Origin: a virus
Virus record (IMG/VR): IMGVR_UViG_3300042923_000281
Span: 1-64,000 of that record
Length of the DNA: 64,000 nt
Strand: one strand, 5' to 3'
Shown piece after piece: positions 26,118-33,692 of this stretch. Numbering within the stretch: position 1 is the first letter of the stretch; every line of letters begins with the position of its first letter. Under the pieces are notes generated by a model. The model saw only the letters and a program-made list of their open reading frames with translations. It was not told the DNA's origin and made no database searches. The translations under genes and the position numbers were made by a program.

Positions 26118-26687
26118 TCACTCAGCAACCTTTGGACTTTTCGGGTTGTCGAGGTGGTACTTGATCGACTCTTCCAGCTCGTTACGAATCACCTCGAGAG
26201 AGCCGGTGTTGATCAACGTACTGCGCAGCAAGATCCAGAAGTCAAGCTGCCACTGGTGGCGATCGAGTTGCATGATCTTCTTGCCACCGCCGTACGAGTA
26301 GTAGTGGGCCAGTGGCTTGTCGTTCTTGATCAGCTCCTGGATCAGCGCAGGGTTGCGCTCCAGTTTCACCAGCATGCCCAACTTGAACATCTTGTTGAAC
26401 AGTGGGTACGGTTCTGTTGGCATTGTCTTGCCCAGGTCACGGGCTGCCAGACCTTTCAGGATGCGGAACTGGTCATCCTTGAAGTTGGTCTTCATGTAGA
26501 ACCACAGGCCTTCCAGTGTGCGGAAGTGGCCGAAGTAGGGGTGTTCGATGTTGCATTCAGAGAGGTTGCTCAGACCTCGACCCAATGGTGTAGCGCCACG
26601 GGAGTAGACGTTGATGTGGGTAACGCCATCGTCCTCCGGCCGGTAGGGGAGTGTATTCTGAGGTTTCGCTTGGGTGTCAGTAGACAT
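26118..26687 (-). CDS. GP30.3-like / NADAR-superfamily protein, 189 aa
   Basis: Family features of the T4 gp30.3 group (NADAR superfamily, YbiA-like) are visible. There is an early INVYSRG strand, then a LGRGLSNLS loop, then TLEGLWFYMKT in place of the usual S-V-E-x-Y-x-x-x-K box with its conserved Glu. AARDLGK and HYYSYGG follow. NADAR proteins are N-glycosidases acting on riboflavin-pathway intermediates or ADP-ribosylated guanine; which substrate, if any, applies here is unknown. Possible counter-defence or nucleotide-metabolism role. It has its own terminator downstream. Confidence 0.7.
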   Translation of the reverse strand: MSTDTQAKPQNTLPYRPEDDGVTHINVYSRGATPLGRGLSNLSECNIEHPYFGHFRTLEGLWFYMKTNFKDDQFRILKGLAARDLGKTMPTEPYPLFNKMFKLGMLVKLERNPALIQELIKNDKPLAHYYSYGGGKKIMQLDRHQWQLDFWILLRSTLINTGSLEVIRNELEESIKYHLDNPKSPKVAE

Positions 26688-26726
26688 GGCTGTGTTCCTG
26701 TTATACCTGGGTAGACGACCGAGGAC

Positions 26727-27323
26727 CTAGTCTTTGACTTGGGTCGTGTTCGTGCTAGCAGTCGAAAGAACTCGAGCTATGCGTGCACGTTTGTCGGGAC
26801 TGCGATGTGGATACACCGGACTTTGAATCTGATGAATCATCTCATCAACAGCTTCGTCAGTGATGTCGGGATCGGTCTCGTCATCGTCATAATCGACGTT
26901 GTCGTTCTCCGGGTTCAACCCTCTGCCTGTCACGACTGCATTGAGCGAATCGATCTGGGAATAGGGGTTGTTAATCATCCCGGTGGAGACTGTCACCTCT
27001 TTACCATCGCGCATGATCATGGTAATGCTCATAGAATACTTGAGCGGGCCCAGAATCTGGATGGCTTTCTGAAAGGTCTTGAACGTAATGTGTCGCTTCG
27101 CAATAGCTCGGTTGAAGTTATTGCGCTCTTGACCGATGTCTTTGGCGTTCTTGGGAACACGTGACAACGGGCTCTGAAGGAACGTGGTGAGGCGACGGTT
27201 CCACGACTGCGTTTCGACACGCATTTCCTTTAGAACACGACGGAACAGATTCGTCAGCGGGTTACCCGCTTCCTTAATCAGTTTATCGTCGTCGTTCATC
27301 ATGCGAACTTGTTCTTTACTCAT
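26727..27323 (-). CDS. Hypothetical protein, 198 aa
   Basis: Starts MSKEQVRMMNDDDKLIKEA after AGGAAT. The N-terminal half is basic and helical. The middle has a small beta region (SITMIMRDGKEVTVST). The C-terminus has an acidic DYDDDETDPD stretch. No known domain. It is co-oriented with its neighbours over short gaps. Function unknown. Confidence 0.75.
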   Translation of the reverse strand: MSKEQVRMMNDDDKLIKEAGNPLTNLFRRVLKEMRVETQSWNRRLTTFLQSPLSRVPKNAKDIGQERNNFNRAIAKRHITFKTFQKAIQILGPLKYSMSITMIMRDGKEVTVSTGMINNPYSQIDSLNAVVTGRGLNPENDNVDYDDDETDPDITDEAVDEMIHQIQSPVYPHRSPDKRARIARVLSTASTNTTQVKD

Positions 27324-27341
27324 GATGGGATTCCTGGGTGG

Positions 27342-27821
27342 TTATCTCAGACACTCCCGACTGGCTTTAAGCAAGGCAAGAAGGTCTTCGACTACGAAGT
27401 TGCATTTACGTTGGTAGTAGTCACGATCTGCGCTGTCCATTTGGAGGAACGCATCCAGTAACTTCACGATGTACAGCTTATGTTGGATCACCCAGTCAAT
27501 GGGGTGGACCAAGGCATTAGCCTCTGAGATGAAAGACTCGAGGGTACCCAACTCGTATTGAAGCGCCCGAGTGGTCCATCTGCCCGCTAGCGAATCGCCT
27601 TTGGTGATGGTCACGGATGCATCAATCAGATAGTCGGACAAGTCCTCTAGGTTGACCGTCGCCGTCCTGAGAAGCACGGTGCGGGTCTTGGGTAAGTTGA
27701 ATCCACGTTTGGCTATTTCATCGATGTCTTCCAGTTGGTTGAGGAGGGTTTCGTAGATGTTCTCGCCTTCCAAAGGCAAGGGTTCTTTACGCCGACACCA
27801 GGCGAAAAACTGCTTGAGCAT
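27342..27821 (-). CDS. Hypothetical protein, 159 aa
   Basis: An all-helical soluble protein (MLKQFFAWCRRKEPLPLEGE ... LLKASRECLR) with no catalytic motif or membrane segment. It is the first gene of the minus-strand unit that runs to the GP30.3-like gene, and diverges from the gene at 27886. Function unknown. Confidence 0.75.
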   Translation of the reverse strand: MLKQFFAWCRRKEPLPLEGENIYETLLNQLEDIDEIAKRGFNLPKTRTVLLRTATVNLEDLSDYLIDASVTITKGDSLAGRWTTRALQYELGTLESFISEANALVHPIDWVIQHKLYIVKLLDAFLQMDSADRDYYQRKCNFVVEDLLALLKASRECLR

Positions 27822-27885
27822 GTGTGGGCCCTTATTCGCACCACTGATCCTATGAACCTATACCTTTTCCTAACGGAGTGGAGCT

Positions 27886-28428
27886 ATGAACTCTATCAAT
27901 CCGCTCGAAGGCGAATTCCTCGCTAGAGGCGATTTGGACCCTGTACAAGATGGGGAATACCTGGGTGCTGATCAAGCCCCCATCCATATCAATCAGTCAG
28001 TTGATCCCAGTGATGTGATCAAGACCACCCAAGGCATCCGCTTGAGAATCCTCAAGAGTCGGTTCGCCAAGGGCATCCCGTCTGACGACAAAGAGCTGAG
28101 CCTGAACATGCAGCTGCTGCGTGACTTGGACTCGGCTGCACTCACCACGCGGAAGATCGACGTGGAAGAGATGGGTGTCAACGAATCCGAGCGCTTGGCC
28201 AACGCCAACAACGAACTGCTCCGTATCCTGGGTGGCAAGAACCCGTTTGCTGTGGATGTGGGCACCATGCCTACAACCGTGCAACGTGCAGCTCCGGTAC
28301 TGCCAGAGCCACAACTGGTTCCTGACATCACCACCCAGGGCACTCAGCCGGTGGAGTACGACGACTTCGTTCAGTCTGTCGAAGCTTCTGAACGCGCCAT
28401 GCGTGAAGACCGCGACAAAGAGGACTGA
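27886..28428 (+). CDS. Hypothetical protein, 180 aa
   Basis: A lone plus-strand gene among minus-strand genes, starting MNSINPLEGEFLARGD after an ACGGAG site. It is acidic, with a Pro/Thr-rich stretch (residues about 128-158) and a charged end (AMREDRDKED). No family recognised. Its last 58 bases overlap the 3' end of the convergent gene at 28371, so the two mRNAs would be complementary there. Confidence 0.75.
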   Translation: MNSINPLEGEFLARGDLDPVQDGEYLGADQAPIHINQSVDPSDVIKTTQGIRLRILKSRFAKGIPSDDKELSLNMQLLRDLDSAALTTRKIDVEEMGVNESERLANANNELLRILGGKNPFAVDVGTMPTTVQRAAPVLPEPQLVPDITTQGTQPVEYDDFVQSVEASERAMREDRDKED

Positions 28429-29189
28429 GGGTCTTCCATTTCCTCTTCTTCATCCGGCAGCTTGTACGTCCGCGGCAACAAGAAGCAAAAGTCAGACACG
28501 GGAATGTGCTCGATGTGGAGGAAGTCCTCCATGATCAACTCGAGCAGCCCGTGTTTGTCCATGTCCCGAAACGCCTCGATCTCATCGCCCACTAACTCCT
28601 CAGGCTCTTTCTTAAAGAGCTTGGGGGTTATGCACGCAACCTCGTTGATCGGTATACCCAGCAACTCTTCTTTATGAAGTGTCAGCCACGTGTCATGATC
28701 GTACGTGATCCACCCGTTGTAGTGCTTCTTCAAGAAGGTGGGGGTCATGCTCTCGGGGGAGTGACGGCACATGTTCACGTTCACGTACGTGGGCAGGAGA
28801 ATACGCAGGCAGTTTTGCAACGTGTCAGCGATGGGTCCTGGAATCACGTACGGGTACGAGTTGATGTCAACCGAAATAGAGCTGACATCGACACCCCGGA
28901 AGAATCGCTCCTTCAGGCTGTCGATGTAGTTCATCAAGACTGGCACCATCCCCGTGATAATGCACCGTTTAAGGGTCGCCAAGTCACGCCGAGCATATTG
29001 CTCGTTGAACGCCTCGGTGGTGATCAGACCGCCGGTTAAGGTTGTCCAATCATCCATCGTGCGTTGGCGGTACTGCGCAAGCGGGAGAATCTGAGCGATG
29101 TCATCCCGCATCCGTAACAGCGTCCCCATGCGGCTATCGTACATCGCGTCCAAATCGAACATGAGGTTGAAAGCACTGGATTTCTGCAT
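28371..29189 (-). CDS. Hypothetical protein, 272 aa
   Basis: A soluble protein starting MQKSSAFNLMFDLDAMYDS. It has an acidic stretch (DEEEEMEDP) near residue 250 followed by a Ser/Arg-rich tail. The tail-coding region is the part overlapping the convergent gene, so it may be less constrained. No known domain. A motif close to ATACATTATC (minus strand) lies about 20 bases upstream. Confidence 0.75.
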   Translation of the reverse strand: MQKSSAFNLMFDLDAMYDSRMGTLLRMRDDIAQILPLAQYRQRTMDDWTTLTGGLITTEAFNEQYARRDLATLKRCIITGMVPVLMNYIDSLKERFFRGVDVSSISVDINSYPYVIPGPIADTLQNCLRILLPTYVNVNMCRHSPESMTPTFLKKHYNGWITYDHDTWLTLHKEELLGIPINEVACITPKLFKKEPEELVGDEIEAFRDMDKHGLLELIMEDFLHIEHIPVSDFCFLLPRTYKLPDEEEEMEDPQSSLSRSSRMARSEASTD

Positions 29190-29203
29190 GGTATTGTCTC
29201 AAG

Positions 29204-29220
29204 GATAATGTATTGCTGAA
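29204..29220 (-). promoter_or_regulatory. Candidate phage promoter (GCAATACATTATCC)
   Basis: On the minus strand: TTCAGCAATACATTATCC. The core and its upstream TTTTTTCAG match the extended element at 4529-4558 and 62942-62971 closely at the ACAATACAT side. It is about 20 bases before the start at 29189. Confidence 0.45.
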
Positions 29221-29227
29221 AAAAGGA

Positions 29228-29713
29228 CTACTGGAGATCTAGCATGGACAGCAGGATCAGGAACACAGCCCAGTGGTTGCCCTTGAGGAACGCTTCGATC
29301 TGATCCTGCTTGGCAGCATACTGACGGATGTCATCCGGCACCAGCTTGCAGCGCGCCATCCATGACAGGTTGGTGGCCAAGTGGGTGATGAACGCATCGT
29401 AGTTCTCGGTCGACGTTGGGTTGTTCAACCAGATGTAGGATGCTCCGGTCACGTAGAAATCGAACACGGTTTCCTTGAGCTCACCTTCAAGCTCGGTGTT
29501 CTCCACGTAACGCTGCCACAGCTCCGCAGCATGGACCTCATCGTGCATCGCGTACCACCGCACACGCCGCAACTGAGGCATGTCGTTGTTCATGATCTGC
29601 TCACGCAGCCCAAGCGCAACGTTGGTGGTCTCAGCGAATTGGATCTGGGCCCACTTGAGCAGGGTCTGGTTCAGTCCTTCCAGCGTGCTGCGGTCTGTTT
29701 CAGTTGCAGACAT
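29228..29713 (-). CDS. Hypothetical protein, 161 aa
   Basis: A helical, aromatic-rich protein (MSATETDRSTLEGLNQTLL ... FLILLSMLDLQ). The C-terminal 15 residues are hydrophobic. No motif recognised. It follows the RNA polymerase beta C-terminal gene by 3 bases and is probably co-transcribed with it, so a link to the polymerase is possible but unsupported. Confidence 0.75.
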   Translation of the reverse strand: MSATETDRSTLEGLNQTLLKWAQIQFAETTNVALGLREQIMNNDMPQLRRVRWYAMHDEVHAAELWQRYVENTELEGELKETVFDFYVTGASYIWLNNPTSTENYDAFITHLATNLSWMARCKLVPDDIRQYAAKQDQIEAFLKGNHWAVFLILLSMLDLQ

Positions 29714-29716
29714 CTG

Positions 29717-30418
29717 TTACACCTCGTCAATGTCGGTATCAATCATCATGCCCCGGAACAGTTTACCCACAGTCGACGTGGACGTGGTCACACCACCGCC
29801 CGCGGTGACATCGACGATGCTGGCTTCCCCGTTCTCGATCAACTGACGATCGAATTCTACTTGTGCGGCACGGTCACCGCCTCGCACCTTGATCTCTTCG
29901 ATCAAAGTGTGCTCAAGCCCTTGGGCGAGCTGTGCCTGTAGTTCAGGGAACGAAATCTTGGAGCCTTTCGACTTCCCGGTCACCTGGCCTGACATCTCAT
30001 CGACGTGGCGCGAGTTCTCCGGGATCGAAGACTTCTTGGTGAGCATCTGGGCCTGACGCCTTACGGTCATGTCAAGCACGAGATACTTCTGAGGGGTGAG
30101 GAATACCCGACCTGTCTGCGGGTCTGTCAGCCATAGCTGTTCAAAGAACTCAAAGCCGATCATGTCTGCCACCTTCAAGAGGTTAGGCATTGTGACCCGT
30201 GGATCTTTCAGGTTAGGAGAGTAGAACGGCAGGATTTCCTGCGTCGCAATCCCTTCTTCAGTCGTTGGCTTCGCCAGTGCACGCACGTACTCATCGAACT
30301 CTTCATCCGACATGGCGTCAAGGCGCTTCTTGGTCAGGTCGCTGTTATAGGTGTCACCCGGAATAATCTCCGCAATGGCCCCTACAATAAACGCAGTGAC
30401 TTCTACACGACTGGCCAT
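29717..30418 (-). CDS. RNA polymerase beta C-terminal fragment, 233 aa
   Basis: The central part aligns by eye with the end of bacterial beta. PQTGRVFLTPQKYLVL matches the GEPFDRPVTVGYMYML strand. GQVTGKSKGSK then SFPELQAQLAQGL matches the [23 protein letters not shown] region that contacts beta-prime. EFDRQLIENGE matches the KMYKNIVDGN end. These segments are absent from the 1462-residue beta at 10354-14742, so the two together rebuild a full beta. phiKZ-like polymerases are split in this way (gp149 is the likely counterpart). Confidence 0.75.
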   Translation of the reverse strand: MASRVEVTAFIVGAIAEIIPGDTYNSDLTKKRLDAMSDEEFDEYVRALAKPTTEEGIATQEILPFYSPNLKDPRVTMPNLLKVADMIGFEFFEQLWLTDPQTGRVFLTPQKYLVLDMTVRRQAQMLTKKSSIPENSRHVDEMSGQVTGKSKGSKISFPELQAQLAQGLEHTLIEEIKVRGGDRAAQVEFDRQLIENGEASIVDVTAGGGVTTSTSTVGKLFRGMMIDTDIDEV

Positions 30419-30428
30419 CTAACGTACC

Positions 30429-30713
30429 TCAGTGAATGGTGGGCAGATCGTGCGAGACGATCGTTGGCAGCACCAGTTGTTCAAAATGACGCAGCCAATC
30501 ACGCGGGGCCACTTCATCAACCAAGCACGTACGCGCCGAGATGGTCGAGGAGTGAAGACGAATCAACTGGTCACGCCAGTAACGATTCAGTTCACGGATT
30601 TCATCGCGCTCATCGCCAGGGCGGACATTGAAGTCCCGGGCGAAACGAGTCGCTGCATTAGGGTTACGGTCCGCCAGCATATCAACGACGGCGGACACAA
30701 TCGAGTTGCTCAT
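30429..30713 (-). CDS. Hypothetical protein, 94 aa
   Basis: A small helical, charged protein (MSNSIVSAVVDMLADRNPNAATR ... VSHDLPTIH) between the UvsX-like and beta C-terminal genes, in the same unit. No known domain. Confidence 0.75.
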   Translation of the reverse strand: MSNSIVSAVVDMLADRNPNAATRFARDFNVRPGDERDEIRELNRYWRDQLIRLHSSTISARTCLVDEVAPRDWLRHFEQLVLPTIVSHDLPTIH

Positions 30714-30740
30714 GAGAGTGCCTCCAGGGATTGTGAGATA

Positions 30741-30769
30741 GAGGCCGGCGGCTTGCGCACACCGGCCTC
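30741..30769 (-). terminator. Hairpin terminator
   Basis: GAGGCCGG and CCGGCCTC, an 8-bp GC stem with a 13-base loop, right after the UvsX-like gene on the minus strand. No clear U tract. Confidence 0.55.
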
Positions 30770-30775
30770 AGATGA

Positions 30776-32338
30776 TTAGGAAACTTTCGCGTCCTGACGG
30801 GCAGCGATCTTCTTCAACAGATCAGCGCCTGTAACGGGCTTCGGAAGGTCCGGTTGCTGCGAAGGTGCAGCGGCTGTAGCCACAGCCTTGGTAGCGATGC
30901 CTTTAGCTTTCAGGGCAGCGTCGTACCAGTACGGACGGTAGGTGCCGGCACGCATGTTGAGCAGGTCCATCGTCGACAAGAACGGAATGTCGGCGTAGGT
31001 GCCTTTCTCTTCAAGCGGCAGCCAGAAGCCACGGGTGTCCAACAACAAGTCCCAATCGTACCCAGCGGCGATAATGCTGTCGTAGAGTTCTTTCGGGGTG
31101 CACAGCAGGTCCTCTGGCAGGTCGTGCCACAGGTTACGCATCATGCACAGCTCAGCAGTGATGTTCATGGCGCGTTGCAGACGCGAATTGGTTTCCAGCA
31201 GCATGCGGACCGTTTTACGCGTGAGGTTTTGTTGCGGGTACAGATCAAGGCGGAAGTTTGGTTTGCCCTTCGCCTTGTTGCCGTCTTTGTCCGAGATACC
31301 AAAGTACTCGAAACCTTTGCAGTAGCTGAACTCGGTCAGCTCTGGCTTGAGGCCTTCCGACTGAGACACCACCACTTCGAACGGGATACCGGACGGCCCG
31401 GACTTCCCGCGCAGGTTCACCAACGTGATGCAGATCAGGTCAGTGTCGCCCTTCAGATCGTCTTCATCGTCACGTGGGTATTCAGGCTGCTTGTCGCCAT
31501 CGAGCAGAGGCTGGAGGGACACGCAGTACCAGCAGTTCGCCGTGAGGAAGGAGAAGTTCTCTGGGACCTTCTTCATCTTGAGGTCGCCTTTCAGGAACTT
31601 CAAGCGCTTCACGTTCGGCTTGTACATGTCGAGCTGGTATTCCTGACCGACGTGCGCAGTCATGGTCAGCAACAGGCCCGAACCACTGGTCACCGAAGTG
31701 ACTTGGTCGATCAACTGGCTCTTCGCACCGGCAGCCTTCATGGCCACCATGTTCAACTCTTTGTTACCGATGTCGCCCTTGTCGTACATGTTCATGACGC
31801 CTTCAGTCTGGAGACCAGACAGGGAGTCAAGGAACGAAAGGGTTGGACTCGGGATCTTGATGAGCTCACCACTCGACTCATCGACGAATGGCGTGGTGAT
31901 CAGGATCGACTTGTCCTTGCGACGGCTTTCACCGTACTCGCGCATGACGTTCCACCATTCGTTACCGTTGTACACGGTAGCGTCGGTGAATAGGAGGCGG
32001 CCCTGCTCGACCAGATCGATGCCGAACAGTTCAGGGAACTGACGGAATACGTTCATGATACGGCCGGGGGACAGCGTATTCTCTGAGTCATGCGCCATCA
32101 TAATGGCCAGTGAGACTCGGTTCAATACGGAACCTTGCTGAAAGAGCGAGATGACCGTCTTGAACATGTTGGGCAAGCCTGCTACGCCGGTGAAGTGGTT
32201 GAGACCACCGCACAGGATCGATTCGCCGTGCTTGCCCTTATAGTACTTACCGGTCTGGATGTCGAAGAGCGCGCCGATGTTCCACATGGGACGAATCGAC
32301 GGAGCCTTCTTGAACATGGCAAAAGGGTTGTTGGACAT
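30776..32338 (-). CDS. UvsX/RecA-like recombinase, 520 aa
   Basis: The ATP-binding P-loop reads GLPNMFKT (residues 54-61). The second glycine of the Walker A motif is replaced by Phe, as in T4 UvsX (GPSKSFKS), which is why I prefer UvsX to a helicase. After it come a RecA-like core with LLFTDATVYNG, FLDSLSGLQTEG (likely Walker B, Asp in LDSLS) and SGLLLTMTAHVG, then a long C-terminal domain with an Ala/Lys-rich tail. It would bind single-stranded DNA and drive strand exchange in phage recombination. The start ATG 32338 follows GGAATAGAG; the frame stays open further upstream but only over the antisense of the next gene. Confidence 0.7.
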   Translation of the reverse strand: MSNNPFAMFKKAPSIRPMWNIGALFDIQTGKYYKGKHGESILCGGLNHFTGVAGLPNMFKTVISLFQQGSVLNRVSLAIMMAHDSENTLSPGRIMNVFRQFPELFGIDLVEQGRLLFTDATVYNGNEWWNVMREYGESRRKDKSILITTPFVDESSGELIKIPSPTLSFLDSLSGLQTEGVMNMYDKGDIGNKELNMVAMKAAGAKSQLIDQVTSVTSGSGLLLTMTAHVGQEYQLDMYKPNVKRLKFLKGDLKMKKVPENFSFLTANCWYCVSLQPLLDGDKQPEYPRDDEDDLKGDTDLICITLVNLRGKSGPSGIPFEVVVSQSEGLKPELTEFSYCKGFEYFGISDKDGNKAKGKPNFRLDLYPQQNLTRKTVRMLLETNSRLQRAMNITAELCMMRNLWHDLPEDLLCTPKELYDSIIAAGYDWDLLLDTRGFWLPLEEKGTYADIPFLSTMDLLNMRAGTYRPYWYDAALKAKGIATKAVATAAAPSQQPDLPKPVTGADLLKKIAARQDAKVS

Positions 32339-32419
32339 TGACTCTATTCCATCTGAAAGAGGTTCGGTTGTGCGCAAACGATATGAAAAACTACTTTCTT
32401 TTAACACGGAGCCATGTGG

Positions 32420-33250
32420 ATGACCACCGACTACCAAACCGCCCTCGACACCGTATCCATGGAAGATTTGACGAACCTTGCTCGCGTCATCTCCATGGAA
32501 CACGCCACCGTACCCACCTTCACCATTGACTCGAAGCAGCGCTTCGGCCAGTTCTTCAAGCGGGCAGGCACCTTCTTCAACGCAATGAAGATGCCGTTCC
32601 TCGCTGGCGTCAAGTTGTTCTCCAATGACATGGATGGTCTCGTCGGCAAAGTCGGCTTCGTCGATGCGGCCAGCAAGAACATCATTGTCCCTGAAGGCTT
32701 CATCGGCCTGTGGCTGCCTTACTCTGCCCTCCTCAACGAGGCCATGGGTCGTGCGGTCAAAACCGAATACATGATCCGTAGCTTCAACGAGACACTGGGC
32801 CAGTTGGCAAATGACCCGATGCTGCTCGAATCGGCTTCCGGTATCGGCTACAGCGGTCCGACCGATCTCGGCCTGACCACCAGCATGCAAGACGTAGGCA
32901 AGACCTACTTCGATGGCAACAGCAACAACATCACGCGCACCCTGGGTGCTGTGGTTGAGCGTGCTGCTGACATCCGTGCGGTGCACAACAACATCAACGA
33001 TGCCATTGCCAAGGACAAAGCTCACCCAGCGTCCAAGTCGTTGGCTGCGGTGCAGCGCTCCATGGAGTTGTCTGAGAAGCTCATGCCTTACGTGGAAGGT
33101 AACTCCCGCGTGTCCAAGGCATCGATCCAAGAGCTGATCGACATCACCTTGCAGATCGCCAAAGAGATGGAATCGTACGGCGTCTTGCTGTTCCGTATCC
33201 GCCAATTCTCCGAGGCCCTGAAAGACAGTGTCAAAGAGCTGAAAAAGTAA
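32420..33250 (+). CDS. Inner-body/head protein with propeptide sites, 276 aa
   Basis: The start is ATG 32420, eight bases after CGGAG; an ATG two codons earlier is too close to the site. Two Ser-Met-Glu protease sites (13-15 and 25-27) lie in the first 30 residues, as in phiKZ-like inner-body proteins trimmed by the head protease. The rest is a mainly helical body with a Lys-rich end. Two further in-frame features, FKRAGTFFNAM and HNNINDAIAKD, look structural rather than catalytic. Lone plus-strand gene with a hairpin behind it. Confidence 0.75.
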   Translation: MTTDYQTALDTVSMEDLTNLARVISMEHATVPTFTIDSKQRFGQFFKRAGTFFNAMKMPFLAGVKLFSNDMDGLVGKVGFVDAASKNIIVPEGFIGLWLPYSALLNEAMGRAVKTEYMIRSFNETLGQLANDPMLLESASGIGYSGPTDLGLTTSMQDVGKTYFDGNSNNITRTLGAVVERAADIRAVHNNINDAIAKDKAHPASKSLAAVQRSMELSEKLMPYVEGNSRVSKASIQELIDITLQIAKEMESYGVLLFRIRQFSEALKDSVKELKK

Positions 33251-33265
33251 CAGCCGCATAAAGTC

Positions 33266-33292
33266 GATGGGAGGGCACGAGTCCCTCCCATC
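33266..33292. terminator. Bidirectional terminator
   Basis: GATGGGAGGG and CCCTCCCATC form a 10-bp stem between two convergent genes, flanked by GCATAAAG and TATGC like the other strand-switch hairpins. Confidence 0.8.
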
Positions 33293-33301
33293 TATGCTGC
33301 G

Positions 33302-33682
33302 TCATGCCAATCTTTCGTGGTGCTGCGACTGACGAAGAACACGTTCAACGTCACGGCACATGGTTTCCCTGTCCAAGTAACGCAACCATTTAGGCATGGT
33401 TCCATAGACCAGTTCAACCGCCTGTTTATAATCGCCTTCCTCACAGCACTTAACGATCTGGTCGACATTCTTACCCTTCCAAAGCATCCGAGCAGACATC
33501 GCTGGGAAAGAAAGGGTCGTTGGGTCATTGACCAGGTAGAAAAGCTTGTTGAACTCTGCAAGTAGGGAATCGTCAGGGTCGTAGTTCCGAATCAAACGGA
33601 AGTACAGACTTACCACAAACACAATGCGTTTGAAGGAAGTCCAGAACCCCATTGACTGGTTTATCGCAACAGATCGGTACAT
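33302..33682 (-). CDS. Hypothetical protein with N-terminal hydrophobic segment, 126 aa
   Basis: Starts MYRSVAINQSMGFWTSF, then a hydrophobic stretch (RIVFVVSLYFRLI, about 19-31) that could anchor it in a membrane or be a buried helix. The remainder is charged and helical. It follows the RNase H gene by 10 bases in the same unit. Function unknown. Confidence 0.7.
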   Translation of the reverse strand: MYRSVAINQSMGFWTSFKRIVFVVSLYFRLIRNYDPDDSLLAEFNKLFYLVNDPTTLSFPAMSARMLWKGKNVDQIVKCCEEGDYKQAVELVYGTMPKWLRYLDRETMCRDVERVLRQSQHHERLA

Positions 33683-33692
33683 AGCCGAGCCC

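Noticed and set aside
32339-33259. Extension of the UvsX-like frame upstream to about 33259
   Set aside because: The added codons lie antisense to the gene at 32420-33250, and the ATG at 32338 has its own ribosome-binding site.
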